From Cepaea nemoralis (taxonomy: Eukaryota; Mollusca; Gastropoda; Stylommatophora; Helicidae), in the NCBI GenBank assembly GCA_014155875.1, contig JACEFZ010005601.1:124001-188000 (forward strand): a stretch of DNA of 64,000 nucleotides. Reading direction: 5' to 3'. Numbering within the stretch: the first letter of the stretch is position 1; each line of letters starts with the position of its first letter. Under the pieces are notes generated by a model. The model saw only the letters and a list, made by a program, of their open reading frames with translations, was not told where the DNA came from and searched no databases. This document shows positions 14,490 through 24,620 of the stretch, piece after piece. Position numbers and translations under genes: made by a program.

Positions 14490-14885
14490 TTTATATATAT
14501 AGTATAGTTTAGTTTTAGTTTAGTCGATGGATCAACATCACGGCTCACGGGTGCAACCCATAAGTGCTCCGTTTTCTTCCTAACCCAAATCTGAGTCTGG
14601 AGAAATTCAGCTCAGTGCACGAACTCTGTAGCACCGGCGAGGATCCTGAAAATACTTTGGGTAGCTTTTTAACTCGAAATTTTGCCCGGGGAGCGCCGTT
14701 AGGCTACTCTTTTTCGATGTCCAACTGCCAAGGGATTTTTTACGTGCGCAACAATACACACGGGCGTCCGATCTCACTATCCAGAGACCAGGGGAAATTT
14801 ATTACTAGAAGTCCACGTGAAAACATCCCGGTCATTACCGGGGCTTGAACCCGGGATACCATACCTCGAGACCACGCAGCTCCCC
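14490..14885 (-). mobile_element. tRNA-headed SINE with a LINE-like 3' tail
   Basis: Read on the minus strand it begins GAGCTGCGTGGTCTCGAGG (A-box-like), then GGGTTCAAGCCCCGG (B box) at about 14845. A body of about 300 bp follows, then GGAGCACTTATGGGTTGCAC and an ACTAA-type tail (plus strand TATAGTTTAGTTTTAGTTTAG at about 14498). The GGAGCACTTATGG segment plus tail resembles the 3' end of the RNase H LINE family here (3806-4790, 19500-20931, 54688-54800), the usual sign of a SINE mobilised by that LINE. The plus-strand open frame 14564-14848 is not coding. Confidence 0.6.
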
Positions 14886-14897
14886 CCCCCCCCCCCC
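14881..14897. repeat. Poly-C run
   Basis: Homopolymer of about 17 C next to a short TA repeat, at the head of the minus-oriented SINE. Confidence 0.8.
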
Positions 14898-14939
14898 TCC
14901 TCCATATATATATATAGAACTGGAAACTAGTTGTTATTG

Positions 14940-15580
14940 TTGAGACAGTCTAGTTCATATTTATGAGACATGGGACTGTCAACTAGTTCATATTGTTCAG
15001 ACATGGGATTGTCAATTATTTCATATTATTGAGACATCAAAATGTATATTAGTTAATATCTTTCAGACATGTCACTGTCAATTAAATCATACTGTTCAGA
15101 CAGTCATCTAGTTCATGTTGTTGAGACAGGGAACTGTTTAATGTTGTTGAGACAGGGAACTGCTTAATGTTGTTGAGACAGGGAACTGCTTAATGTTGTT
15201 GAGACAGGCAACTACGTAATGTTGTTGTGACAGGGAACTAATTCATGTTGTTGAGACAGGGAACTAATTCATGGTGTTCAGACAGGGAACTACTTAATGT
15301 TGTTGAGACAGGGAACTACTTAATGTTGTTGAGACAGGGAACTACTTAATGTTGTTGAAACAGGGAGCTAGTTTATGTTGTTGAGGAAGGGAACTAGTTT
15401 ATGTTGTTGAGGTAGGGAACTAGTTTATGTTGTTGAGGTAGGGAACTAGTTTAAGTTGTTGAGGTAGGGAACTATTTTATGTTGTTGAGGTAGGGAACTA
15501 GTTTATGTTGTTGAGATAGGGAACTACTTAATATTGTTGAGACAGGGAACTAGTTCATGTTGTTGAGACAGTGAACTAAA
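14940..15580. repeat. 26-bp minisatellite adjacent to the exon 12 donor
   Basis: Unit TTGTTGAGACAGGGAACTAC plus TTAATG, 26 bp; about 18 good copies between 15110 and 15580, more diverged to the left. The last unit ends about 8 bases from the exon 12 GTAAGT donor, so the array starts essentially at the splice site. Confidence 0.92.
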
Positions 15581-15587
15581 TACTTAC

Positions 15588-15672
15588 TTCGAACTCTTCA
15601 GCATACTTAAAGTCAGAGTCCGCAGACATCTTCATCACGTGACTGGAGAAATTCACCACCTTGACAGGTCGG
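15588..15672 (-). CDS. Receptor PTP exon 12: juxtamembrane helix and PTP N-terminus
   Basis: Eighty-five bases: one base completing a split codon plus 28 codons, RPVKVVNFSSHVMKMSAD then SDFKYAEEFE. This matches the region before the PTP core in R3 phosphatases (F..H...M..DS...EE[FY]E). Acceptor TATCCACAG; donor GAA|GTAAGT, ending in phase 0 and joining DLKEVG of exon 13. The incoming phase fits exon 11 or, equally, exon 10 directly. Confidence 0.92.
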
Positions 15673-15697
15673 CTGTGGATACACGTGACTGTAATTA

Positions 15698-15866
15698 CAT
15701 GTGTGTGTGTGTGTGTGTGAGGGTGTGTGGGTGTGGGTGTGTGGTCGTGTGTGTGTGTGTGTGTGACAGTAGTTGCATCGATACTTGTTTGAAGATATAT
15801 ACTATTGTAATTACATGGATAACAACTCATTGTGTGTGTGTGCGTGCGTGCGTGCGTGCGTAACAG
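15698..15866. repeat. Interrupted (TG)n microsatellites, two tracts with a duplicated flank
   Basis: TG/GTGC-rich tracts near 15700-15770 and 15832-15860. The flank (ACAGTAGTTGCATCGATACT and ATACTATTGTAATTACATGG) is repeated around each, so the tracts sit in a larger degenerate tandem duplication. Confidence 0.85.
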
Positions 15867-16084
15867 TAATTGCATCGATACTTGTTTGTGGATATATACT
15901 ATTGTAATTACATGGATTTCTGTTTGTGTGCACTAATTACTAAAATCATATGGATGCCTATTTGTGAATACAATACTTTCTGTCCTAACAGATATGCTAC
16001 AGTTATGCAGATTATTGTGCAAACATGGGTATTTATGTAGTGATGCAGATTATTGCACTAATATGGTTATTTATGGAGTGACAC
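15867..16084. other. Diverged precursor copies of neighbouring repeats
   Basis: AT-rich intron with weak copies of ATGGGTATTTATGTAGTG and CAGATTATTGCAC. It looks like degraded units of the 38-bp array that follows. No coding seen. Confidence 0.5.
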
Positions 16085-16600
16085 AAATGACTGTACTAAC
16101 AAAGGTATTATTATAGTGCTATATATTACTGTACTAACAAAGGTATTATTATAGTGCTATATATTACTGTACTAACATAGGTATTATTATAGTGCTATAT
16201 ATTACTGTACTAACATAGGTATTATTATAGTGCTATATATTACTGTACTAACATAGGTATTATTATAGTGCTATATATTACTGTACTAACACAGGTATTA
16301 TTATAGTGCTATATATTACTGTACTAACATAGGTATTATTATAGTGCTATATATTACTGTACTAACATAGGTATTATTATAGTGCTATATATTACTGTAC
16401 TAACATAGGTATTATTATAGTGCTATATATTACTGTACTAACACAGGTATTATTATAGTGCTATATATTACTGTACTAACATAGGTATTATTATAGTGCT
16501 ATATATTACTGTACTAACATAGGTATTATTATAGTGCTATATATTACTGTACTAACATAGGTATTATTATAGCGCTATATATGACTGTACTAATATGGAT
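16085..16600. repeat. 38-bp minisatellite, about 13 copies
   Basis: Unit ACATAGGTATTATTATAGTG plus CTATATATTACTGTACTA. Copies are almost identical, with ACATAGG/ACACAGG/ACAAAGG variants. Lies in the intron upstream of exon 12. Confidence 0.95.
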
Positions 16601-16604
16601 ATCC

Positions 16605-16850
16605 GGCTCCGTGGCTAAAGGCTTGCGAACGCGGTTCGTGAGCCGGGTACCAGGTGTTCGAAGCTCAGCTGCGACCGATTTGTGTAGCAGACCGTGTCGA
16701 GATGTGTTAAAACGTGCTGGTATGGGAGCCGGTCGGTCAGAAAGCAATGACAAACTACCGAACGTAACACTTGCCTAGTACATCAACAGCAGCTGAAAAA
16801 TGATGGTGTTGACTGCCACGTCCCGTAAGGGATACGCAACAACAAAAAAT
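16605..16850 (+). mobile_element. tRNA-derived SINE, copy 1 of a family shared with 51785-52025
   Basis: Begins CGGCTCCGTGGCTAAAGGCT (A-box-like, TGGCTAAAGG) with GGTGTTCGAAGCTC (B-box-like) downstream. The 3' part GAAAGCAATGACAAACTACC, then GTGTTGACTGCCACGTC and AGGGATACGCAA, closely parallels the second copy at 51930-52015. A conserved 3' body shared by two dispersed copies is good evidence for a SINE family. Confidence 0.75.
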
Positions 16851-16894
16851 GGATAATTACGTTGTGATACAGATTATTGCAACAATATAGATAT

Positions 16895-17185
16895 TTATGT
16901 ATTGACAAAATCAGAAATGAAGAAATCAAGACTAATGTGGGGGTTATAGCAGCGCTAGATTTTATTAGAAGGCAGCAAGCAAAATGGTTTGGCCAAGCAA
17001 GTAGGTTACCAACTAACAGTATACCACAACAAGCAATGATGTACAGACCAGAGGGAAGCAGAGGAAGAGGCCGACCACGTAAACGATGGACGCAGGGAAT
17101 AAGAGAGTCCAAGGGCATATCGATACATGAAGTCCATAAGCGGGCACTCTCCCGCTGTTTATACTTCACCTCGACACCGCAAGGT
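16895..17185 (+). pseudogene. LINE C-terminal tail fragment
   Basis: A plus frame reads DFIRRQQAKWFGQASRLP, then SRGRGRPRKRWTQGIRES: the RRRQ..WFGH..R and RGRPRKRW motifs seen at the C-terminus of RTE-like LINE ORFs. It precedes an RT fragment, which is the reverse of the normal order, so it belongs to a separate truncated copy. Confidence 0.7.
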
Positions 17186-17196
17186 ACAAGAGGAAC

Positions 17197-18075
17197 ATGA
17201 TGAGAAGAGATGATAAATTTGGCTATTCTAGTCTGTTCTTCAGGAATGTAGAATATATAAATGGAATCAGCATTAGAGGACGAAACATCAATAACATTAT
17301 ATATGCAGATGATACAGTATTGATTGCAGACAATGCACAGGATCTGCAACAATTAGTAGATGCGGTTGTTGTCCACAGTGAGCAGCTGGGGTTCGAATTA
17401 AATTGTAAAAAGACTCAGGTTATGGTTGTCACTAGGAAGAACGAAGTACCGCAATATAATATACAAGTAAATGGGAATATCCTTCAACAAGTGAATCGGT
17501 ACAATTATCTTGGAACAGTCATAACATCTGACGGGAGATGCCTTGAAGAGATTAGAACAAGAATCGCCATGGCGAAATTAGCCTTTAGCAAAATGAAAAA
17601 CATTCTGACCAATAAAAAGATGTCAATTGAAACGAGAAAGAGAGTGTTGAGGGGATACATAGAGCCTGTTCTTTTGTATGGATGTGAAACTTGGACAATG
17701 TGCAGTCAAGCTGAAAAGCATCTGATGGCTGCAGAAATGTGGTTTCTGAGGAAACTGCAAAGAATACCATGGACAGACAGAAAAACCAATGCCAAAGTAC
17801 TACAGGAGACAAATGAAACTCATAAACTGATTAGAGAAATTAGACGTAGACAGTCAAAAATTTTTGGACATGTTATGTGAAGAAATGGATTGGAGAACTT
17901 AGTGATAACTGGCAAGTTCGAAGGGAACAGACCAAGAGGAGCTATCTGGATAGCTTGGCCACATGGCATGGACGAGTCAGGAACACTGAGTTGATCCACG
18001 ACTCTGGTGATCGAGTGAAATGGCGAGTCATGACCGCCCACGCTTTCCGGCATGGCACATGATTGATTGATTGAG
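17197..18075 (+). pseudogene. RTE-like LINE: RT palm and C-terminal tail, 5'-truncated
   Basis: The frame 17197-17880 contains the RT catalytic box NIIYADDTVLIADNAQDL, then LNCKKTQVMVV and the thumb region NYLGTVITSDGRCLEEIR. The tail motifs GYIEPVLLYGCETW, EMWFLRKLQRIPW and RRRQSKIFGHVM follow. A TGA at 17878 is followed in another frame (17877-18062) by LDSLATWHGRVRNTELIHDS and KWRVMTAHAFRHGT, the family's C-terminus, so a frameshift splits the ORF. It ends in a (TGAT)n tail at 18060-18076. The endonuclease and RT fingers are missing. Confidence 0.85.
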
Positions 18076-18076
18076 G

Positions 18077-18194
18077 TCTGTTCATTAATTGTTGGACCTG
18101 TGAGGAGAAAGTAGACAATTAATCACCTGGAGGTCTCAAACCCTAATCTCCTTCACAATTCTGTGTTCGGGGTTGTATAATCATCACAAGGAGG
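18077..18194. other. Intron sequence, nothing recognised
   Basis: Non-repetitive AT-rich sequence after the LINE tail. Confidence 0.4.
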
Positions 18195-18318
18195 CATCTC
18201 TTGAGAGTAGGGAGCCGTGTCGTCAGAGTAGGGTAAAGTGTCGTGAGAGTAGGGAGCCGTGTCGTGAGAGTAGGGAGCCGTGTCGTGAGAGTAAGGAGCC
18301 GTGTCGTGAGAGTAGGTA
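18195..18318. repeat. 21-bp tandem repeat, about 6 copies
   Basis: Unit GAGAGTAGGGAGCCGTGTCG plus T; the first copies are variant (GGGTAAAGTG). Confidence 0.9.
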
Positions 18319-18639
18319 AGCTGACTAACCAGAGGGATATTTTACTTGGTTACACAAGGTATGGAGTGATCACTGTGTGCTGTGGTGGAACGTGTACAAA
18401 CATTTGACTGAGAGACAATGTGAATCAGTTTCCCTACAATGTTCAAGTTCCTTGCATGATGTAGTAGGCTTTTTGGTCCAGCTCTTTGTTATGGTCGCAT
18501 ACTTGGCGTTACCTAACAAAAGTAGTGGCTTAGATCAGTTCAAAGCATAGATTTATGGTTACAGGTGTTGCTGTGTGAAATGTATCATTCTGCACACAAC
18601 CAGAAATGCTGGAATAGCAGACTGCCGAACACTATACAA
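18319..18639. other. Intron sequence, nothing recognised
   Basis: About 320 bp of unique-looking intron. No exon with both splice signals and a phase fitting the PTP chain was found here. Confidence 0.4.
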
Positions 18640-19436
18640 CACATATCAGAGATCAGTGTCATGTCTAGATTTGAGGAAAACATATCAGAGATCAGTGTCA
18701 TGTCTAGATTTGAGGAAAACATATCAGAGATCAGTGTCATGTCTAGATTTGAGGAAAACATATCAGAGATCAGTGTCATGTCTAGATTTGAGGAAAACAT
18801 ATCAGAGATCAGTGTCATGTCTAGATTTGGGGAAAACATATCAGAGATCAGTGTCATGTCTAGACTTGGGGAAAACATATCAGAGATCAGTGTCATGTCT
18901 AGACTTGGGGAAAACATATCAGAGATCAGTGTCATGTCTAGACTTGGGGAAAACATATCAGAGATCAGTGTCATGTCTAGACTTGGGAAAAAAATATCAG
19001 AGATCAGTGTCATGTCTAGACTTGGGGAAAACATGTCAGAGATCAGTGTCATGTCTAGACTTGGGGAAAACATGTCAGATATCAGTGTCATGTCTAGACT
19101 CAGGGAAAACATATCAGAGATCAGTGTCATGTCTAGACTTGGGGAAAACATGTCAGAGATCAGTGTCATGTCTAGACTCAGGGAAAACATGTCAGAGATC
19201 AGTGTCATGTCTAGACTTGGGGAAAACATATCAGAGATCAGTGTCATGTCTAGACTGGGGGAAAACATATCAGAGATCAATGTCACGTCTAGATTTGAGG
19301 AAAACATATCAGAGATCAGTGTCATGTCTAGACTTGGGGAAAACATATCAGAGATCAGTGTCATGTCTAGACTTGGGGAAAACATATCAGAGATCAGTGT
19401 CATGTCTAGACTTGGGGAATACATATCAGAGATCAG
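18640..19436. repeat. 39-bp minisatellite, about 20 copies
   Basis: Unit CATATCAGAGATCAGTGTCA plus TGTCTAGACTTGGGGAAAA. The period is divisible by three, so both strands show 280-315-codon open frames; these are rejected as genes. It continues at 20932-21087 beyond a LINE insertion. Confidence 0.96.
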
Positions 19437-19451
19437 ATATTTAGGACTTAC

Positions 19452-19484
19452 TTGGTCTCAAGATGGGGATGGGCAGTTGTGTTG
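19452..19484 (-). CDS. Possible receptor PTP exon 11 (33-nt cassette microexon)
   Basis: Minus-strand AG|C...AA|GTAAGT encloses 33 bases that read SNTTAHPHLETN when joined to exon 10 (phase 2) and exon 12. The donor GTAAGT is perfect and both phases fit. Because the exon is symmetrical (2-2), exon 10 also joins exon 12 in frame without it (giving INKIS|RPVKV). The acceptor has little polypyrimidine. The segment may also belong to the LINE insertion, because the 39-bp array flanks 19437-20931 as a whole. A tentative call. Confidence 0.3.
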
Positions 19485-19499
19485 CTTAGTAACCACTAC

Positions 19500-20931
19500 T
19501 ATTTTCGTTTAGGTGATGGATCATTTCATCTGTTGCGTGTAATTTGTACACCAGGATGTAAACGAGGAGATCTTCTCAAGATTTGTGCCGGTGCTATGGA
19601 GTTTTGTGTAGCGAGCGATGCAATCCTTGAGTGTTTTTTGCAACATGTGGCGTACTGTGTAGTGCTTTGGTTTTTTCAATATGACGGACCAGCGTTTGTG
19701 CCCCGTGGGGGGAGGGGGGGGGGGGTCAGACAAACTACCTAGGCGACGGGGAGGGCGTAAGTGACAAGGCAGACACGGACTGGGGCCAGGCGATCTAGGC
19801 TTAAATGCGACTGTCTGGGCCTCAAGAATACTCATATTCTATATTGGAACTGTGCCAGCGCAAAACTACGAGGCCCCATTCTGGAAAGCCTGGTATACAG
19901 GAACGATAGTGTAGCGCTTTAGGATATGAGACTGGGTGGAAATTCACTTCATATAGCCGGCTTCAAATGTTTTTACAACAGGCGACATCTAGGAATGGCG
20001 ATTCTCTTTCGAGACAGTATAGTTGCTTCAGAGGCGGACATGTCCAGATGGGATAGGGACGAGTTACAAATACAGGCTGTTAAGAGTTCAGTCCAGTCAA
20101 CCTTTCATGTTGGTTAATGTTTATGCCTGGAACGGGAGTGTGAAATCCCAGAGGTGGCAGTGTTTGAGTGACATATCAGGTCAAGAGAGGAATGTCATTT
20201 TCTCTGGGGGCTTCAACGCTAAAGGTGCTGTAAGGTAATGGCAAAACGTTAAGAAGAATAGAGCTACCCATCCTAGGGTTTTCATGCTTTTGGAAAGAGA
20301 CATGGACTTAAACGTAAGCTATTTACAAAAAACAAAAACAAAAAACAAAAACAAAAAAAAACTGGTTAAGGTGGTAAAATGTGAGATATAGGCAGAGCTG
20401 TATCAAATAATAAGCACAAACAAGTCACTGAAATTGTTCTGGCGACTCATAAAAGCATGAGTAGGGTAGTCAAGAATAAGAGTATTCCTGACTTCCAAGG
20501 CGCTGACCTAATCTAACAAAGGACTGGCGAGAGTAAGGGCAAAGCCCTTTTCGAACGCTATCTAGAGCAGAGCAACAAGACAGACATGAGAGTGCCAAGG
20601 CGATTACCTCAGACAGGTAAGGCTATTATGAAAGGCGGACTGGCCATGGATCAGGCTAACATTCTGAATGCACTACGAGAATTAAATCGTTTGCGAGAAC
20701 CAAATGATGACTGTGAACCTACAAACATTGTCAGGCTGCGAGAACAAGTCAAAAGAGATGTGGCCAAACAAAAAGACTACGCGGGAAGCCAAGGGAGAGT
20801 AATAAACCAAGACAGAACTGGTGTCGTTAGCCGCTATACGCTGCGGGATTTGCTGAGCAGGAGATCCGAGCACTTATGGACTGAATGGTTCGATGTGTAA
20901 TGAGGATGATTTGTTGACTAACTAACTAACA
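19500..20931 (+). mobile_element. Internally deleted LINE: endonuclease joined to ORF2 C-terminus
   Basis: The plus strand reads an APE-type endonuclease start: HILYWNCASAKLRGPILESL, then after a TAG, MRLGGNSLHIAGFKCFYNRR, HLGMAILFRDSIV, MLVNVYAWNGS and NVIFSGGFNAKGAVR, covering about 19830-20235. After an A-rich stretch (20335-20360) it continues at 20586 with the C-terminal tail MDQANILNALRELNRLREP, then RYTLRDLLSRRSEHLWTEW, and ends in GACTAACTAACTAAC. The reverse transcriptase and RNase H are missing. Same family as 3806-4790. It interrupts the 39-bp array; the true 5' end could be at 19437. Confidence 0.75.
19704..19728. repeat. G-rich run
   Basis: GGGGGGAGG followed by about 11 G; possible quadruplex-forming tract inside the LINE 5' part. 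Confidence 0.8.
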
Positions 20932-21087
20932 TTTCAGAGATCAGTGTTATGTCTAGACTGGGGAAACATATCAGAGATCTGCATCATGTCCAGACTTGGG
21001 GGAAACATATCAGAGATTACTGGCATGTCTAGACATGGGGAAAACATATTAGAGAGTGTCATGTCTAGACTTAGGGAAACATTTATG
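20932..21087. repeat. Remnant of the 39-bp minisatellite
   Basis: Four diverged units (CAGAGATCAGTGTTATGTCT and similar) on the far side of the LINE. Confidence 0.88.
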
Positions 21088-21233
21088 ACCAACAATATGT
21101 GCTCGGTTAATGTCCTCTAATATCCACTTCTACCTCTAATTTATTATTGCCTGTCGCTAGCTTTGATCTTGTTTGTATACTGCGATAATAATACGACAAA
21201 TCTCATATACAAACGGGAAATATATTCAGCTAC
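21088..21233. other. Short intron stretch after exon 10
   Basis: Unique-looking AT-rich intron next to the exon 10 donor. Nothing recognised. Confidence 0.4.
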
Positions 21234-21411
21234 CTGATTTTGTTGATGTGTGGGTGCTGCAACACTCCAATAGAATGTGTTTGCTTTAAACCTGCTTTAG
21301 AATGTCTGTGGCGTATCACAAACACAATGATGACAATCATGATAATAACAACAGCAGCGACAGCTCCAGCAATTCCACCAAACATTTCAGCATTACTGGA
21401 GATCTTTACAG
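21234..21411 (-). CDS. Receptor PTP exon 10: transmembrane helix and stop-transfer
   Basis: 178 bases (2 + 58 codons + 2). It reads VKISSNAEMFGGIAGAVAAV, then VIIMIVIIVFVI and RHRHSKAGLKQTHSIG. The roughly 24-residue hydrophobic segment (GGIAGAVAAVVIIMIVIIVFVI) followed by RHRHSK is a classic type I membrane anchor. Acceptor TGTTTCAG with incoming phase 1 (G|CT gives Ala); donor ATCAG|GTAGCT, phase 2. The acceptor and the first exon bases (CTG) are repeated in the flanking 30-bp array, which begins 3-4 bases upstream of the exon. Confidence 0.93.
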
Positions 21412-23190
21412 CTGAAACACAACCACATAGCATTGTTGTAGATGTAGTGAAATCACATAGCATTGTTGTAGATGTAGTGAAATCACATATCATTGTTGTA
21501 GATGTAGTGAAATCACATATCATTGTTGTAGATGTAGTGAAATCACATATCATTGTTGTAGATGTAGTGAAATCACATATCATTGTTGTAGATGTAGTGA
21601 AATCACATAGCATTGTTGTAGATGTAGTGAAATCACATATCATTGTTGTAGATGTAGTGAAATCACATATCATTGTTGTAGATGTAGTGAAATCACATAT
21701 CATTGTTGTAGATGCAACAGAATCATATATCATTGTTTTAGATGCAACTGAATCACACAACATTGTTTTATATGCAACAGAATCATATATCATTGTTTTA
21801 GATGCAACTGAATCACACAACATTGTTTTATATGCAATAGAATCATATATCATTGTTTTAGATGCAACGGAATCACACAGCATTGTTTTATATGCAACGG
21901 AATCACACAGCATTGTTTTATATGCAACGGAACCACATGGAATTGTTTTAGATGCAACGGAACCACACAGCATTGTTTTATATGCAACGGAACCACATGG
22001 AATTGTTTTAGATGCAACGGAACCACACAGCATTGTTTTATATGCAACGGAACCACATGAATTGTTTTAGATGCAACGGAACCACACAGCATTGTTTTAT
22101 ATGCAACGGAACCACGTGGAATTGTTTTAGATGCAACGGAATCACACAGCAATGTTTTATATGCAACGGAACCACATGGAATTGTTTTAGATGCAACGGA
22201 ACCACACAGCATTGTTTTATATGCAACGGAACCACATGGAATTGTTTTAGATGCAAAAAAAAACAAACCACATAGCACTGTTTTAGAGGCAACAGAATCT
22301 AAGAACATTGCTTTAGAGGCAACAGAATCTCACAACATTGCTTTAGAGGCAACAGAATCTCACAACATTGCTTTAGAGGCAACATAATCTCACAACATTG
22401 CTTTAGAGGCAACAGAATCTCATAACATTGCTTTAGAGGCAACAGAATCTCACAACATTGCTTTAGAGGCAACAGAATCTCACAACATTGCTTTAGAGGC
22501 AACAGAATCTCACAACATTGCTTTAGAGGCAACAGAATCTCACAACATTGCTTTAGAGGCAACAGAATCTCACAACATTGCTTTAGAGGCAACAGAATCT
22601 CACAACATTGCTTTAGAGGCAACAGAATCGTGTAGCATTGTTTCACCTCTAACACAATCACATAGCATTCTTTTAGATGCAACGGAATCAGACAACATTG
22701 TTTTAGAGGCAACAGAACCACACATCATTGTTTTAGCACTAACACTGTTACATATCATTGTTTTAGATCCCGCACAGTCACGTATTGTTTAAGTTGTAGA
22801 ACATTTAACAATAATTGTTTCAGCTATAAGACAATCACAGATTGATTCAGCAATAACACAATTTCATATTGTTTCAGCGACAGCACAATCACACATCACT
22901 ATTTCAGCTGCAAAACGATCATATATCATTGTGTCAGCTATAACACAATTATATATTTTATGAGCTGTAACAATATCGCATAATTTTACATATGTAACAC
23001 AATAACATATTATTGTTTCTAGTGTAATACAACCACGCATCTTTGTTTCATCTGTAATACAATCCTATGATATTGTTTCAGTTATGACACAATCACATAT
23101 TGTTCAGCTATAATAATCACATGTCATTTGAACTGTAAAATAATGAAACACGGTTTCAGCAGCAACACAATTCACATTTCCAACTGATAA
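21412..23190. repeat. 30-bp minisatellite in four sub-blocks, about 58 units, seeded by the exon 10 acceptor
   Basis: Sub-block a (21421-21710) uses TCACATATCATTGTTGTAGA; b (21711-22255) alternates AACCACACAGCATTGTTTTA and AACCACATGGAATTGTTTTA as a 60-bp higher-order unit; c (22265-22630) uses ATCTCACAACATTGCTTTAG; d (22630-23190) is degenerate. In the minus sense the degenerate units read GTGATTGTGTTACAGCTGAA, the same layout as the real acceptor GTGGTTGTGTTTCAG|CTG. Many units therefore carry decoy 3' splice sites. The array frames are open on both strands because 30 is divisible by three. Confidence 0.93.
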
Positions 23191-23220
23191 TAGAAATCAA
23201 TATAAAGTTAAAAGCAAACA

Positions 23221-23225
<5 letters not shown>

Positions 23226-23302
<77 letters not shown>
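23226..23302. repeat. (TA)n microsatellite
   Basis: About 37 TA dinucleotides. Confidence 0.98.
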
Positions 23303-23303
<1 letters not shown>

Positions 23304-23784
23304 CGTTTATACATATGAACTGGCACCTGGCCGTCTTAACAGACGATAGTTTGTACATTGTGCTTCGAAAAGGTACAATAACTACAACCCATGGCGGTAT
23401 TTAGAGATCGGATGAGACCCGGAATGTAGTTATACCTCTCCATAGCAAAAAGCCTGGGCTGAATTGTAGAAACCTTGGGTTGCCCATGCAGCATGATCCC
23501 TGTTTCGGCAAGCCTAGTTTACTCCAGAGGAAAGGTAACACTAATACATCTGAAACAAGACAAGCTGCAGAAGTTTCCAGATCAGCAAAGCAATGCTCTA
23601 ACTGTCCGCATACGGAGCTTCGATCCTAGACCAGTTGCCAACCACGGCTTAGGGCCTGGTCTGCCCTACCACGACATTTAGTCTTTAGGTTACATTTACT
23701 TGCACCAGCATAAGGTTTGTACCTCCAAATTGCGCTCCTCCGCCCGAAGCCGTTGACATAATGTGGAGTGACGGGTTAGCTTTT
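23303..23784. other. Intron / unclassified, possibly mobile
   Basis: Nearly 500 bp of moderately GC sequence with no repeat unit. The plus frame 23475-23681 has no motif I recognise. It directly precedes a LINE tail and could be a piece of an unknown element. Confidence 0.35.
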
Positions 23785-24240
23785 GCACCGCATGTGCTGA
23801 AATGCTATATAGAACCAGTTTTGCTGTATGGCAGTGAATCTTGGAATGTAAATGAACAAATTAGGAAGAACGTAGAAGTAACAGAGATGTGGTTTTTGAG
23901 ACGAATGTTGCGAATTCATTGGACTACCAGAGTAACTAACAACGATTGCCTGAAAGAGGCTAATGAAACTGGAACACTATATAAAACAATAAAAAAGAGA
24001 CAAACAGCTTTCTTTGGTGATGTGATGAGAAGAGAGACATTAGAGACCATCGTGACAACCGGAAACATTGTTGGGAAGAGAGGCAGAGGCAGACCAAGAG
24101 AAATGATGTTGGATGAATTGAGACGGTGGCATGGAGGAATATCATCAGCAGAGTTGATCCAGAAAACCAAAGACTGAGATCTGCGGAGAGCCATGAACGC
24201 CTACGCCAGCTGCAGGGAACTTGATGATGACGATTTATAG
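23785..24240 (+). pseudogene. RTE-like LINE C-terminal fragment, 5'-truncated, (GAT)n tail
   Basis: The plus frame from about 23790 reads VLKCYIEPVLLYGSESW, VTEMWFLRRMLRIHWTTR, IKKRQTAFFGDVMRRETLE and GKRGRGRPREMMLDELRRWH, then ends AELIQKTKD followed by TGA. Downstream, CGGAGAGCCATGAACGCCTA and a GATGATGACGAT tail define the 3' end; the same end recurs at 26930-27040. Only the post-RT C-terminus is present. Confidence 0.85.
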
Positions 24241-24243
24241 AAT

Positions 24244-24573
24244 ACTAGCTGACCCGGCCCGGCTTCGCCCAGACTCTGGTGGGGAGCATCTCATTTAATT
24301 CATATAAGTAGTCATATAAGTTCTCGTTCCCGTTACCGACTATCTGTCTGTCTGTCTGTCTATCTGTCTGTCTGTCTGTCTGTCTGACCCGGCCCGTCTT
24401 CGCCCAGACTCTGATGGGGAGCATCTCATTTAATTCATATAAGTAGTCATATAAGTTCCCGTTCCGACTATCTATCTGTCTGTCTGTCTGACCCGGCCCG
24501 GCATCGCCCAACTCCTGGTGGGGAGCATCTCATTTAATTCATATAAGTAGTCATATAAGTTCCCGTTCCCGAC

Positions 24574-24620
<47 letters not shown>

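Noticed and set aside
14564..14848. 94-codon plus frame in the SINE
   Set aside because: Lies entirely within a minus-oriented SINE with pol III boxes; no known domain.
16783..17352. 189-codon minus frame with hydrophobic stretches
   Set aside because: Antisense shadow of two LINE fragments.
18565..19512. 280-315-codon frames on both strands
   Set aside because: A 39-bp minisatellite; both strands and two plus frames are open together.
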